A stretch of DNA of 64,000 nucleotides from Takashimella koratensis (Eukaryota > Basidiomycota > Tremellomycetes > Trichosporonales > Tetragoniomycetaceae). Below the pieces are notes generated by a model. It was given only the letters and a program-made list of their open reading frames with translations. It was not told the origin of the DNA and searched no databases. How positions within the stretch are numbered: position 1 is the first letter of the stretch; every line of letters begins with the position of its first letter. Shown here piece by piece: positions 31,801 through 44,059 of this stretch. Both the position numbers and the translations under genes were made by a program. The stretch covers positions 635,763-699,762 of the forward strand of contig BCKT01000001.1 of the NCBI GenBank assembly GCA_003116875.1. The letters are read 5' to 3'.

Positions 31801-32628
31801 GGAGCGTGGGTTGGTCGATAGCGACGAGAGGTGGTATGATGATGCGCAGCAGCCGAGGCGACCCTTGTGATGGAGGGAAGAAAGGAGAGGGTGACGTCCT
31901 GCCGAAAAATAAAAAGAGGCCGAAAGGCCAAGACCGAGACAATGGGACGTTGCCTCGTGATGGGATAAGGTCGAATCCCAGCAAAGGAGAGCCCAGGGGA
32001 GGGGTGGTGGGCGTAGGAGGCCGGAGGAGCGAGAGAGGGAGGGAGGGAGAGATACGCGCCTGTGCGTGAGAGCTGGCATAGGGTCGGTGGAAAAGGGACA
32101 GGTGAAGCAGGCGGGGTACGGTCGATGCACGAGATTGACAACGAACACAGAGGGGGAGAGACAGAGACCGAGCCCGGAATGGTGATGGGAGGAAGCAACG
32201 GTCCAAGCGACGCAGCAGCGCAGCCTACACTCAACTACCGCCATCACCATCACCATCTCGCCAATCGCGCCACCTTGCCTCGCCCATAGCCCTTCACCGC
32301 CATTGGGTCACCGTCATCACCGGGGGAGCAGTTGCCGCAGCAGGTCTCTGCACTCGTTCCACCTGACGCCGTAGACCGTGCACCGGGACCCCGGTGGCAC
32401 AGGGCCGTCGTCAAATCTAGGCTAGGACCACGGTGGGAGAGCCAAGGCACAAAGGGCGAGTGGATGTGACGTGACCAAATGGAGAAGGAGAGGTCACTGC
32501 CAAAGGAGACGAGACGCGAGGGGAGAAGCATAGCTGGAAGGGATAAAAGCAGAAGGGGGAGAGGTAGATTTTACACTCACTTCTTCCCATGGCTGTACGC
32601 CGCCAAAGACCTCGAACGTGGTTGCCAT
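28848..32628 (-). CDS. Large disordered protein with Lys/Ala/Glu coiled coil, function unknown
   Basis: A first exon of 16 codons (32628-32581, MATTFEVFGGVQPWEE) ends in GTGAGTG. An unusually long intron of about 960 bp ends in CAACAG before exon 2 at 31618 (QQSPSPTHEASNPYDA). A short intron near 30950-31020 precedes the long last exon, which ends VVIDA at 28848-28850. The product is about 900 residues, mostly Ser/Pro/Ala/Thr-rich and disordered. One charged helix (ELAKEAKATAKAEAALAKQ, then EKEDKERRKAEKAEKK) is a probable coiled coil or nucleic-acid/microtubule-binding segment. Clusters of S-P and R-x-x-S sites (RRRSST, RRHHPPG, ISRRGTKRMSKRDS) suggest phosphorylation. I recognise no enzyme domain or family. 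The join of exon 1 to exon 2 is the least certain point. Confidence 0.7.
31619..32580 (-). other. Long intron (about 960 bp) in the disordered-protein gene
   Basis: Bounded by GTGAGTG after codon 16 and CAACAG before exon 2, whereas other introns here are mostly 50-120 bp. On the coding strand it is strongly pyrimidine-rich (CCCTCCC, CTCTCCC blocks). Overlapping proline/serine-rich frames inside it are composition artefacts. It may instead be two alternative first exons. Confidence 0.55.
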
Positions 32629-35531
32629 TGTGGGTGAGTAGGTTGGGGGTTTGATGTTTTGCTCGCTTTATTCACGCTTTGGGTACCGAGCGTACGTGTG
32701 GGTGAGGTCTACGTCGGTATAGTTGAGGAGTTGTTGAAGGGGAAGTCGTGAGGAGTAGAACGAGGTGGGTTAGGGCGAGGCGGTTGACAGGTGGGCAAAG
32801 ACCAAGACTGCCAAGGACAATCGAGTATTAGGGTGGAGGATTTAGGGTGAGGGTGTAGGGGTAAGGAGGGGGTCGATGGGATACAAGGGCGAAGGCGAAT
32901 CCGGTCGGACTATCTTGCGGATAGAAAGGGCGAGGTAGAGGAGGTGGGACAAACGTGGTCTCAGCGGCCGCCGTTGAAAATGGATCAAAAGAGGAGCGCT
33001 CAATGCAAGGGTTTAAATCCAGCAAGCGGCGGGGTGAGGGTCGGGGGATGATGGGTCGATTAAGAAACGTTTTCGCAGTGGATCGCTTTGGGCAGTCGGT
33101 CGGTCGGACAAATAAACCCCTGCTTGTTCTCGCTTTGCTGCTCGGCCGTCAAGTCGGGAACACGTCGCGCGCTAAGCTTTGTCGTACGGGCAGGGTAGGT
33201 GAGTAGCCTGTGCGCGCGACGAAGATGGTGGGTGATGGCGAGCGAGTGTGATGTGACGCGAACAAGGAGGTGCGCCTAAGAAAGAGGTGGTGGTTACGAG
33301 AGGGATCTGTTGATTTGACTGTAATGGCGATTGTGGGTTTATTTGGCGAGGCGGTGTTCCCCTTTCAAATGGAAAAAATAGGAAAGATTTTCGAGACCGT
33401 CGTTTTTCGGCCCTAGGTTGGTTGCTGTTGACTCTCTGCACAAGTGTCGAGGATTATACAAGAGTTAGGAAGAGGAAGAGGTGACGAGTGGTGACGAGTC
33501 GAGAGATAGCCGTCGAAGTATGGGTGGACAGTGGTGTGGTGTCGCGATTGCGATTGCAAGTGAGAGTAGAGCGATAGAGTTGAAATGGACCGCTAGTCGA
33601 GAGAGAGCTAAGGGCCGGTGAAGAGGGGATGGGCGGGCGTATGGGTTTGTGCCCATGGGATGGGTTGCATCGTCCAATCGACCCAGGCAGGGGTCTGTCG
33701 ATAAACGTCACAGAGTGAAAAAAGGGGGCGTGGAGGCTTAGAGGCCTGGCAGGTGGGTAGGCAAGGGAGACCCCCGTCTCGCACTCCCTGGAAGGAAAAA
33801 CTGGGTCTATTCTGGGACCCTGGGGGGTAAGCTGCCGGATGCCGGTGTGGGTCGGTTGTTGGGAGCTGGATCCAGAGGGCGGAGGATGAGATCGGATCGA
33901 GAGAAGGACTGCGGGAAGTATGCAGGGGCGAGCAGGACCGGGTGGGGGGGGGGGGGAAGAGGGCAGGAGGAGAGGGAGGATGGTCCTGAAAATGAAAAAA
34001 AAAAATAAAAAATGGCCGCAGATAAGCCTAGATCGGGCAAGTGAGAAAAGTCAGTCTCACATCCAGCACTGTCCTTTATTCACCCCACCCCATGCTGGCG
34101 GGTCAAAACACTCGCCCAAAGAGGTACAGAGGTATGACGTTGTGAGTTTGGACCTGACTTGACCTGGGCGTGGCTAGCGCACTTCCTTGTCATCTGTATG
34201 CATCAAGGCACCTCGCCCGGCGGATACGGACTTGGGCTTTTGCCTCTTTCCACCGGTGGGTGGGTGACTTGTTCCCACTCTCGCACGAAACGCCGATGCA
34301 CAGTCGGCCCCGTCCTCATCTGGTTCGGTACTGTACTGTACAACTCACTCCCCTCTGCTCTTGCGCTGGCGCCTGTGCGCTTTCCGCCCCCGATTCCAGC
34401 AAGTCTACACCACCGTCTTCGCCTCGCTGCGGTCCATGGGGAATATTTACCCAGCGCAGTCAGTTTCGACTGCGCGCGAGGCTGCACCTCGCTCGGCATT
34501 GTCTGTCTGATGATATTGGGTTGTACCTGCTGCGCATTTGCCAACTCGGCAATCACTGATGTCATTCCGGGATGCTTACAATTCTTTGGCGCCCGTTGGA
34601 TACAGTACAGTACATACGCACCGGTGTTGATACGCACCTCTGTTATGCGTACTTGCTTGCACAAATGGTTAGGTCAGCGTTTTCTATCGGTTCTGGGCGA
34701 TGTCGTCCTCCGACCCAAAGATTCGACATGGAGCCTGAGTGTAGCAGCACCCTCCCGGACCCGGAGGAACAGACCCTTGACTCGCCATGTTCAGGGGACG
34801 ACGTTGAGGGTCACGGGTTAACCCGTCGTAGTCAACATCTCAACGCGACAGTTCGCTCCTGGTTACCTGGCTGTGTTTGACTAACCTCTCTCCAAAACCC
34901 TCCAACACCACAGCGCTCACTGTAGCGCTGTTCGATCGTCCACGAGTTGCTTCTCATCAGACTGAAGACTAATAGGTTCTGTCCAGGTCACGAGTTGCTT
35001 CTTCATGAGAGACGTGTGCCGGTCCCGGTTTCGGTCAGGCGTTGGTTCTCACCCTCTCTCTCCGCTCCTCCACCCTGACCGTGCTTCACCCCCGTGCCTA
35101 CTTGCCGTGTCTAGCGTGTAATCGTGTAATTACCCTCCTGCCTGCCTCGAGAGTGTGGGACTTTAGGAATACGGCAGAGGAGAAGACAGGGAGGGGACCT
35201 TGGGTGTGGATGTTGGACGTTCCTTTGTGCGCTATGGCGAATGCATCTGTTCGTTCGCTATAAAGAGCCGCATCTAAGTGTACGTACGTAGTGTATGAGA
35301 CAGTCGACCACTCATGGCCCGCCTGTATGAAAGGAGCCAAGAGAGGAGACAATGAGAGACAGAGAAAAATGGAAAGAAGAGACCCCTTCAGTCATCCGTT
35401 CGCCCAACTGTGTTGTGTCTGCAGTTGCAGGCGACTCGGTTCTACTCTATATGCTTATGGTGTGGCTTGAACCTGGATCCGAGGCGCAAGCCATGTGTCC
35501 GGGTCCCCTACCTAGTTTACCTCAAATCTCT
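32629..35531. other. 2.9 kb intergenic region, no gene recognised
   Basis: The upstream region of the disordered-protein gene and the 3' flank of the ceramidase gene. It includes a G run at about 33940-33956 and an A-rich patch at 33995-34010. The 220-codon open frame at 34159-34821 (plus) has no motif and unconvincing composition. The sequence is unusually long for this window, so a non-coding RNA or a rapidly evolving gene cannot be excluded. Confidence 0.5.
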
Positions 35532-36493
35532 TCAAGACGAGGCAACTTTTTTCCCCTTCTTCTCGCTGACAGCTTTACCCGGCTTGTCAGGATTAACTTC
35601 ATGTCCATCGGCCAACTTCTTCTCGCCTTTACCCTCCCCAGTCCCATTCGCGACCCCATTCGCCTTGGCCTTGCCCCTGCCAGTGGTAGCTATGGGGAGA
35701 GGACGGACTACAGGAGCCCAGTCGCGAGGATCGTATCCGTATGCTTCGGGGCTCACCTTGATCGCGAGGCAAAGCTGGATACACGCTGTGAAGATGAGGA
35801 AGGAGCCGTAGCCTGTCATCAAGTGCCAGTATGCGTGACCTGTGATTCGTAATGTCAGACCATGAATTCTCTCTTCTGCTGCTTCTTCCCAGCTCTATTT
35901 GGTCTCTGTCTTTGGCTATCGTCTAGTGTCTACTCACCTTCGAGGAAGAATCCCAACGGCTCCAGACCTACACTCGTCAAGCTCGCACGAACCGCACGCA
36001 ACTTGTCGCAGTACAGATTGTCCACATTCCAAATCGCAAAACCGGCGACAAACACGAGCACCCCCGTGAGAAAAGTCCGCGTGACGTTGGCGCGGAGAGG
36101 GTGTTGAGAGGTAGGTGGGAGGCGGGTGATTAGGTATACGGAACGGAAAACGGCGGTGGTCATTATTCCTGCAAAAGCGATTTGGTGATATACTGGGTTC
36201 GGGAGGGAGATGCTGCGTGGTGTTAGTGAGTGGAAGGGGAGAGTTGGGCTCAGGGGGACGTAGAGATGGGCGGGGAAGACAGAGAGAAGAAAGCAAGGAG
36301 AAGGAAATGGCGGCTGGCGGCTTGAGGCCCCACGTACTAGGAGACGGTAACGAAGATGTCCCAAGCGAAGACGAGAAGAGGACCCCAGATGCCGAATCGA
36401 AGCTTGAAACCGGGTAGTGTGTCGAGCACGAGGTAAGCTGCGTGGGAGACGACGTAGATCTGTAGCCATTCTGATCAGCTCGAACCTCAGCTT

Positions 36494-36571
<78 letters not shown>

Positions 36572-36671
36572 NNNNNNNNNNNNNNNNNNNNNNNNNNNNN
36601 NNNNNNNNNNNNNNNNNNNNNNNNNNNNNNNNNNNNNNNNNNNNNNNNNNNNNNNNNNNNNNNNNNNNNNN

Positions 36672-36713
<42 letters not shown>

Positions 36714-37182
36714 CCTACACCAAAGCTAGCATCTACTCCAAACCTCCTCTCTACCTATCCTCGTTCGGACCTGGCTCCAAGCTGCACTCACCATCGGCAA
36801 CTCGTCCATCAACTGCCACTCCCATTTGAGAGTCGCATGGAACCCAAAGCTCCCTACCCCGATCAACGTCAAACCCAGGTAACTGAGCGCATATCTGACC
36901 CTCACTCCAGATCGATACGAGATGAAGAAGCCGTATAATCCAAGGAGGATGGAAGGGACGTTTGTGAATGTGTTGACAATTTCAGCAACCCAGGGGGTGT
37001 AGGTGAAATTGAGTTCACACCAGTCGATGGAGGAAGTTACTGCGCCGAAACCTAGGGGGGGAGAGGTAAGTTGAAGTTCAGAGGGTTGGCGGTGGGAGAG
37101 AGGAAGGTAGGAGGAATGGGGATGGGTGACACTCACGACCATGAGCGACCTGGCCGTCACGCAGAAAGTCGAAAGCTCCCAT
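35532..37182 (-). CDS. YPC1: Alkaline (phyto)ceramidase, ER membrane
   Basis: The start at 37182 (MGAFDFLRDGQVAHG) is spliced to GFGAVTSSIDWCELNFTYTP, the family's N-terminal signature. Then come VGSFGFHATLKWEWQLMDEL, carrying the first zinc-site His and the catalytic Asp, YVVSHAAYLVLDTLPGF, and GHAYWHLMTGYGSF with the H-x-x-x-H zinc pair. Several hydrophobic segments match the seven-helix fold. The enzyme hydrolyses ceramide to sphingoid base and fatty acid in the ER; yeast homologues are Ypc1 and Ydc1. The C-terminal tail is Lys-rich (EKKGKKVASS), an ER-retention-like ending. The stop is TGA at 35532-35534. The assembly gap lies wholly within the intron 36460-36791, so the coding exons are complete. 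Confidence 0.9.
36494..36711. repeat. (AC)n-(CT)n microsatellite with 100-N assembly gap
   Basis: An AC dinucleotide run (about 36494-36539) passes into a CT run (36539-36571). It is followed by exactly 100 N (36572-36671) and then more CT (36672 to about 36711). The N count is likely a placeholder, so the true length of the CT array is unknown. The array lies in a ceramidase intron, read as (GA)n-(GT)n on the transcribed strand. Confidence 0.95.
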
Positions 37183-38116
37183 GGCGGGTATCACCAGATG
37201 ACAGTGAGAATGGATTAGGGAAGGAGGTCGCCTGAAGAGAAGAAACGAGCGTAAGGGAAAGAAAGACGGGTGCCGAGGAATCTAGATTGTGGGCTGAGGT
37301 AGCTGGCTCGGGAATAGGAGACAGACAGGCGGGCGGTTAATCAAGCGTAGCGTTGACGAAAGGGCGCTACGTTGGGGACGGAAGGGACAAAGGGACGAAG
37401 GTGTCAATGTGTATACCAGGCTTTTCCCTGAGGCTGGTTGAGAGTTGGGCGCTGACGTAGGGAAAGGATGTGAAGGGGACGTGGGGATGAGGATGGGCCG
37501 GTAAAGGCGGGAGGGAGGAAGGGAGGGAGCGAGGAGCGGAAAGGAGGCAAAGTAAAGCAGACGTAGAGAGGGAAAGAGGGAAAGGTCGTCGCGGGAAAGG
37601 ACAGGTTTAAGTAGGAGTCGGCTTCGAGTCGTTGGGTTGGACGCGGTTCCCAGTTCTTTCTGTCAAGACGACCAGATGATCAGTGAATGGTTTGTCGTTG
37701 TCGTCCAGTCGCCTAGTGGGGTTATCGACCAGTATTCACAATAGAGACCAAGACGAAGAGGAAGAGGAAAGAGATTGTTAGCAAGCAGCAGCCAGCGGCC
37801 GCCAGTAGCCAGAGTCGACTGTGCCCGACCGAGACCGCCTCCACCGAGTGAATAGTATTCAATGACCAATGAGACGCAGTGAGACGCAGCTAGAGTCCCC
37901 GGGTGACTACGTGGGTGATATTTTCCTACTCGTTCCGGCCGTCGGGCGGTGAGGGTTCACAACCACATCCTCGGCCGCAAGACAAGTCACGTGCAACGCA
38001 ATTCGAGTTTCCTCTGAATCTTATACACCGTCCTTGCCATGCTTTACACACTTGCATCAATCCCATGCATGATGCTCTGTAACCTGTGTACATCCTCTTA
38101 CTTCGCTCAACTACGC
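37183..38116. promoter_or_regulatory. Upstream region of ceramidase, no gene seen
   Basis: About 930 bp between the ceramidase start and the Snu114 3' end. GA-rich in 37190-37620, with no open frame of interest. Confidence 0.5.
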
Positions 38117-41100
38117 CTAACCCAAGAGATCCGCGTTGCCCGACGCGCTGATTGCAATGATCGTCTCGTCCTCTAGATACTTGCTCACGGCAATACTATC
38201 ACTCAATCCCTTCCTCCTCCTAGTCTTGAGCACCAAATCCCTCGCAAGTGTCTGACCCTGTGCGGGTTCTAACGGTCGAAGTTGGATCGAAGTATCCGTT
38301 GGGTCTCCAGGGACAACCGACCAGTGATCGAATGACATTTGGGCGAACGCCTGACCCATCGTAGCTGTACGCAAGTCGGTCTCGAATCCATTCGCGTCAA
38401 GGACAGGGATGAAAGCTTTCACCGTGTACAAAGGGGAACCGGGTTTAGGAATATCACGAGTGACGTGACCACGACGACGAGCGAGGACAGCGTATACAGA
38501 TGCAACGCAGTCAGCCGGTGCTTGAACCTCGACGTAGTACACGGGCTCGAGAAGGCGGGGTGTGGCCTAGGAGGTAGTTAGCTAATTCGGCGACTAGGAA
38601 TGCAATGTCTATGAGTAAGAGGGGAGATGATGGTGGTAGGTAGAAAAGGGCATGTCAAGGCGGAGTGCACACGTACCAAGAGGAAAGACGAGTAGCACAC
38701 TCGGCGAGCCGTGGGAATAATCTGTCCACCTCCTCGGTAAATCGCCTCTTGCGCAATCGACGCATCCAACACTCGGAATTTGACACCTCGGATAGCTGGT
38801 TCCGTCGTCAGTCAGATACGCTTCAATGCTGATCAAACAATAATCTGGCCCCACAACCAAACACCCAGCCCACCACGCAGTCCAACATCATGCTACTCAC
38901 GCTCGTCACAAAGCGGTCCCTCTCGCGTACCCCATTGGAACCCTTGTTTCACGCTATCCCTCACGCTCGTCAACAACTTGGTATCGACCTGAACCCCGGG
39001 AGAAAAATAGAACAGAATATCAGCCTCTGCCTCCCATCATCACCTGAAACCTGTTGACCCACAACAGACCCAGCTTAGACTCACCTCTGACGGCAACGTA
39101 TCGTTGACAAGAATGTTGGGTCCATTATCTTCAGGTCCAAACGCCCAGATATTTCGAGAAGCCAATAGATCCCATTGGTAGTTGGATTCGAAAAACTTGC
39201 CACGTTCTTTGTTGGTCATTCGCATGGTCACTTTACCGTTCTCAATGTCGTTGGCGATCCCTGTCTCGAGCGGCTCGGAGATCATTGTGATTCGGTTCCT
39301 GAAAGAGTTCAGAGGTTAGCATCATTATTCCGTTTTTCACACCACATGACCCCCGCCTCAGTTCGGACCGAACTCAATCCCTTTCCCAAGGATCAGCTTC
39401 TGGACTCACTTCTTGTTCGGGGTCTCGGCGTAACACTTGAGCGCTGAAGTCTCCACCACAGTCTCACAGAACTTGGTCACGGGATCCGAGACCTTGATCT
39501 CAATCTCCGCAAACATCTTTCTCAGATCATGCAATACCGAGTCCAGATAAATCTCTCCTGTTCCCAAAATAATGTGCTCTCCCGATTCTTCGACTTTAGT
39601 CGTGACGAGTGGGTAAGACTTATTGATCTTCCTCAGGCCGTCGAGCATTTTAGGGAGTTCGGAAGGGGCGATGGGCTCGACGGCGACTTTGAGTACAGAG
39701 TTGGTCATGTGTTTGATTGGCCGGAAAATGTAGAGATCGTCTTCAATGTTTTTGGATACGATGGTTGCCGTCTTGGAGATTGACGCATCGACACCGGACA
39801 ACAAGACGAGGTTACCTGCGGAGGCCTTTTCAATGTCGACAGAGTACCTGAAATCCCACCATCAGCTAAAGTACAAAACACCTGTGACACTTGCGAGACG
39901 AGCCCAACTCACCTCGACTCATCGATAAGAACCTCCTCGACAAAAGCCGACGCCATGTCCTCCTCGTCCTCGAGCGAGTACCCTTCACCAAGCACCTTGA
40001 CGGGCTGACCCTTGGTCACGGTCCCGCTCATGACTCGCCCAAAGGCCCGGAACGTCATGGCGTCGCTCGTATGGAACAGCTTGGTCACGTGGACGACGGT
40101 GGGACCCTTGGGGTCGCACTTGAGCAAAGACGCAGCGAGCTCGGTGTTGAGCGGGCCAGTGTAAGTATGTTGCACCTGAAGTGGGGTTAGCACGAGTAAT
40201 GAAGACACACAAGGTGCCATGCCAGCTATCCTGACATATTCCGTATTGTGACGAGTGCAAAACCTTCGAAGAGCGCATTTTGATCCCCACTAACCTTGGT
40301 CTCGGCATTCTCCACCGGGGATGGGATGAACTCGGTGATCATGTCGATGAGCGAAGTGGATGGGCCGAAGAAGGCATCAAGGACAACCTTGAGCAAAGGT
40401 CGGACGTCCATTTTGTACGCTGAGGGTTTGAGCGTGATGCTCAAGTCTGCCAACGTCTCCTTGAGCGTTTCCGAGTCCTCGCTTAACACCTGAAGAAGAA
40501 TTTTTTGTCAGAAGAAGCTCCAGCAACCGAAACACTCTGGCAGAGTTTCTGCCCAGCGCCGAAACAATTCCTCAACTCACCTGGGTGTAAAGTTTGTACA
40601 GTGGTTCGAGAATAAAATGAACAAATGACCGCTTGGACTCGACGTCTGCTGGCGTTCGGGTAAACTTTCGTTTCTCCTGATTGAAGTAGATGTTCCCCCA
40701 GAGCCTCATGGCGAATTCGTTGACGTCAAAGGCCCCAAAAGTGTCGGCATACATGCTTGCGAATGTGTTCAAGGTGAAACACCAGCCCATTTGGGTTGAA
40801 GCAAATGAGACGTTCCCCCGTTCGGGCGACAGACGGTGTTTGTCGTCTGGGTCGATGGCGCTGTACAAAACTGTTAGCGACAAAGCCCAGTTTATCTCTC
40901 GCGACCCTATGCCAGACTCCTGGGGACTCACGCAATAGCCGAGTTGACCTCCTCGATGGTGTGTTTAATCTTGAAGAACGCTTCGCTAGGCGGCAATCGA
41001 AGCTCCAATATCAACCTATCCATCTTATTCACGACGAGCACAATCTTAAGTTTCTCCTGCAATGCATGCTTGATGATCGCTTCCGTCCCATGCATGACCC

Positions 41101-42354
41101 CCTCGACGACGTCCACGACCAAAACGACACCGTCCACGAGCCGAGCAGCACACGCGACTTCGTCGGCAAAGTTGACGTGGCCTGGCGTGTCGATGACGTT
41201 GATTAGGCTTGACTTGCCCTTGGAGTTTTGAAGAACGAGGGACATCGGGCCAGCTTTCACGGAAATCCCGCGAGATCGAGAGAGGGTATGGGTGTCGGTA
41301 TACCGTGTCTGTGGGAAGAGGGGAGGACCCGCCTTCAGTCAGCTGCGGGGAGATGGAAGGATTGGGCAAGGAGATGGTATTGATGATTGTGATAACTCAC
41401 GGGCTCGTCAGCGGACCAAGGGAGTTGGTGAGTCTCAAATACAAGCATATCAAGGAGTGACGTCTTGCCGTGGTGAATGTGTCCAGCGACCATGACGTTT
41501 CGGATCATCTCTGGGTAGTCCATCATGTCGATCATGAAGCTGGCGATGGGTAAAACGGCAGTGTCAGCGCAAGCCCACCAGCTCTTCCACGCCCCCGGCC
41601 CTCTTCTCTTCTGGCCCCTCCTCTCTTTTGCTCCTCATCACACGAGCTGGTCCAAGGTCAACCAGGCCAACTCACTTTCTGTCAAACCGTGTCACTGGCA
41701 AGTCCTTCTCCTGCACCACAAACGTCCGCTTCCTGATCGGCGCAACGATGGGCTCAGACAGTAGTTGCAGATCTTCTTCCTGGACCATTGCCTCGACATC
41801 GGCACCGTACGTCTCCTCTGCGGTCGCGTAGTATTTCTTGTCCTCGTGGAGAACGACTTGATTCCCTGCTGTCCCTGCAGAATGTTAGAATCCAACTAGG
41901 CTATTATCTCATGGCTCTCTTAAGTCGCCCACACAACTAATCCTGTTCGATCACTCGAACACAGGTTCTTCTAGCCATCCATAGCAGACACTCCCGATCC
42001 GCGACAACTTCCTGCGTCTCTCTTTGATCCATCACAGACATCACCGCTTTGGGTCACTCACCATCCACACCATGCAACGTCATCTGCATCCCCATATCCT
42101 CATTCATCGCTTCGTCCTCATCGACATCATCGTCAAACCCCTCGAGCGGCGCGTATCCCTGCCCCGCGGATGGGCCTGGTGCGGCAGCTGCAGCCGACGT
42201 CGACGCAGCGGGCTCGGCGATATCGATATCCGATTCCTCATCAGAGTCGAGGTCGCCGCCAATGTAGTTTCCAAACTCTGCATGGAGTCAGTCGTGTGGC
42301 CAGGACGAGGTTGGCTCGGGGAGGAGAGAATAACGTACCGTCGTAGTCCTCCAT
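38117..42354 (-). CDS. SNU114: U5 snRNP GTPase Snu114 (EFTUD2/Cwf10)
   Basis: The start at 42354 (MEDYD) splices to [18 protein letters not shown], the acidic N-terminus diagnostic of Snu114. GTPase motifs: [15 protein letters not shown] (P-loop), SRSRGISVK (switch I), [13 protein letters not shown] (G3) and [12 protein letters not shown] (G4). EF-2-like domains II-V follow: [78 protein letters not shown] and a C-terminal [20 protein letters not shown]. The stop is at 38117-38119, about 980 residues in total. It controls Brr2-dependent unwinding during spliceosome activation and disassembly. The P-loop His-His pair in place of eEF2's D-H-G-K is normal for Snu114. About a dozen introns; divergent from the putative mitochondrial protein gene, with 320 bp between starts. 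Confidence 0.96.
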
Positions 42355-42676
42355 GATGGCGCGTGGGGCTTAGAGGGGAGTCAAGGAGGAAGTGGCTGGT
42401 CTCGAATGCTTCAGAGACGAGTTTTGATTAGGCGTGAGCTCGCGTGAATGTGGATGGAGGCGAGGGGATGGATGAAGGATGGAGGGGAGAGGAGAGAGCA
42501 AGGGCGAGAGTGGTGTCGATGGATGACCTTTTTTCATGTGGCACCTCGTCCAAATAATAAAATAATCATTTATAGTCGATTTGAATTTCTCCCAAAAAGT
42601 AGAAAGTGAAAGTCGGGGATGGGGTTTTTTTCTCTCCTCGTCTCTCTCACCACAACCAAGACAACCACCACCCACA
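42355..42676. promoter_or_regulatory. Divergent promoter, SNU114 / putative mitochondrial protein
   Basis: A 322 bp shared upstream region containing the AT-rich patch AATAATAAAATAATCATTTAT near 42554. No gene is seen. Confidence 0.5.
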
Positions 42677-44059
42677 ATGTCCTCCCGCCTCGCCTTTCGT
42701 CGCCTTCTATCGACCTCTAGCAGAGTCCAGTCAACCCCCGCCGCCCCATCCCCGGCAGCGTCTTCGTCCGCTGCCTCGACCGCAGCTGGCAGGTCTGCCG
42801 AGTCCCTTGGGTTTGCCCGCAAGGAGCGGACCAGAGTCCTTCCGGACCTCAAGATTAATGTCTCCCCTTCTGCTCAGACAGCCATCAACTTCCACATGTC
42901 GGTGAGTAGAGTTACAGATCTATGAGCTCCGCCTCTTGTCCTTTACCATCCACTCCTGTCACCATCTCTGCACCTAGCACGCTTTCTGCGCCGGCTGGCC
43001 GAATCTCAGTCTTTGTCAATGACATTGACGCACCTCTGCGATTAACCCTGTGACCGACACTTCTACTCTTCCCTTGCCTGTATCCATGTTCTGATCCACT
43101 CTCAGCACCAGTCTGAGCGCCAGCCCCGCCGTAACGGTGACCGCCCCAACCGCGCTCCCGGATCCCAATCCGCCCCTCGTCCGGCAGGCCGCAACCCCTC
43201 TTCCCGCCCTCCTCGCCGCTCCGACGGAGCCCGCGCGTCCAACCCCGCCTCTCAGTCCCAGTCGCAGTCCCGATCCCCATCGCGTCGTTCCGAAGTCTCC
43301 CAGTCTGCCAATCTCACCGCTTCCACCGACTCTGCTCCTCCTGTCGCCCCGGAGGCCGACTTCTTCGACAACGCCGACCTCGCTGACCTGGGCGGTGCGC
43401 CAACTCGGTCTCGCGCCTCAATGGCCGGTCTCTCCATCTCCACTGACGACCTGACCTCTCCTCGACCTGGGTCCCGCCGCGCCGCTGGGCTGCCCGACGC
43501 CGCGGCGCCTCGCCGAACCCCACGCGGCCCTCGTGATTCCGCTCGATCAGGCGAGGCTCGTGCAGGTGGTCGAAGGGAAAGGCTGGCGGGGACGAGGGCG
43601 TCAGCGGTGGAGGTAGTGCACAAAGCTGCTAGGCCGCCCGTCGCGCCGGTAGTCCCAAGTAACGCGAGGGCGCTGTTCGGACAGAAAAGTATCCTCACCC
43701 CGATCGTTAGGGGCGCAAGGGAGGCAGAGTCTAGTTTCTGGGCATCGGGAAAGGACCCCAGTGCAGGTGGGTAAAAGCCTTCACCCTCCCCGTATCTCTC
43801 GTGGATTGAGAGGAGATCAGGCTATACGACTGTAATGGTGTGTATGCGGATGCTGACCTGTTCCGTCTCAGCCCGCAAGTCCGACGTCCTTCGCATGGCT
43901 GGGTCGTACAGCACTTTCTTGCCCGCCCCTTCGGCGCCCGCCAAGTCGGCTGCGGAGAAGGCCAGACTGGACGCTTTGTGGTCGCTCGCGATGAACCGGT
44001 CGGTGGGGATGAGGCGCGCCAGCTCGGCCGCCGACACTGTCAAGGGGTACCTTGGCTGA
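42677..44059 (+). CDS. Putative mitochondrial protein of unknown function
   Basis: The ATG at 42677 gives MSSRLAFRRLLSTSSRVQST, an Arg/Ser-rich amphipathic N-terminus without acidic residues, typical of a mitochondrial presequence. The first exon ends at 42901 (GTGAGTAG) and joins HQSERQPRRNGDRPNRAPG at 43106. A long Arg/Ser/Pro-rich disordered middle follows, then VPSNARALFGQKSILTPIV, and a last exon after about 43765-43871 reading ARKSDVLRMAGSYSTFLP and ALWSLAMNRSVGMRRAS, ending at TGA 44057-44059. About 360 residues. The basic composition would suit a mitochondrial ribosomal or RNA-binding protein, but I do not recognise a family, so that is a guess. A non-mitochondrial RNA-binding role is also possible. 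Confidence 0.7.

Noticed and set aside
31965..31990. GGTCGAATCCC, another B-box-like sequence
   Set aside because: Within the long intron; I could not find a matching A box or cloverleaf arms.
34159..34821. 220-codon open frame on the plus strand
   Set aside because: Overlapping frames on both strands are equally long; no motif, no plausible promoter and no similarity recognised.
39361..39373. GTTCGGACCGAAC, a perfect copy of the cluster palindrome in a Snu114 intron
   Set aside because: It is isolated, in a housekeeping gene, with no nearby half-sites. It shows that single copies occur by chance and that only the density in the cluster is meaningful.
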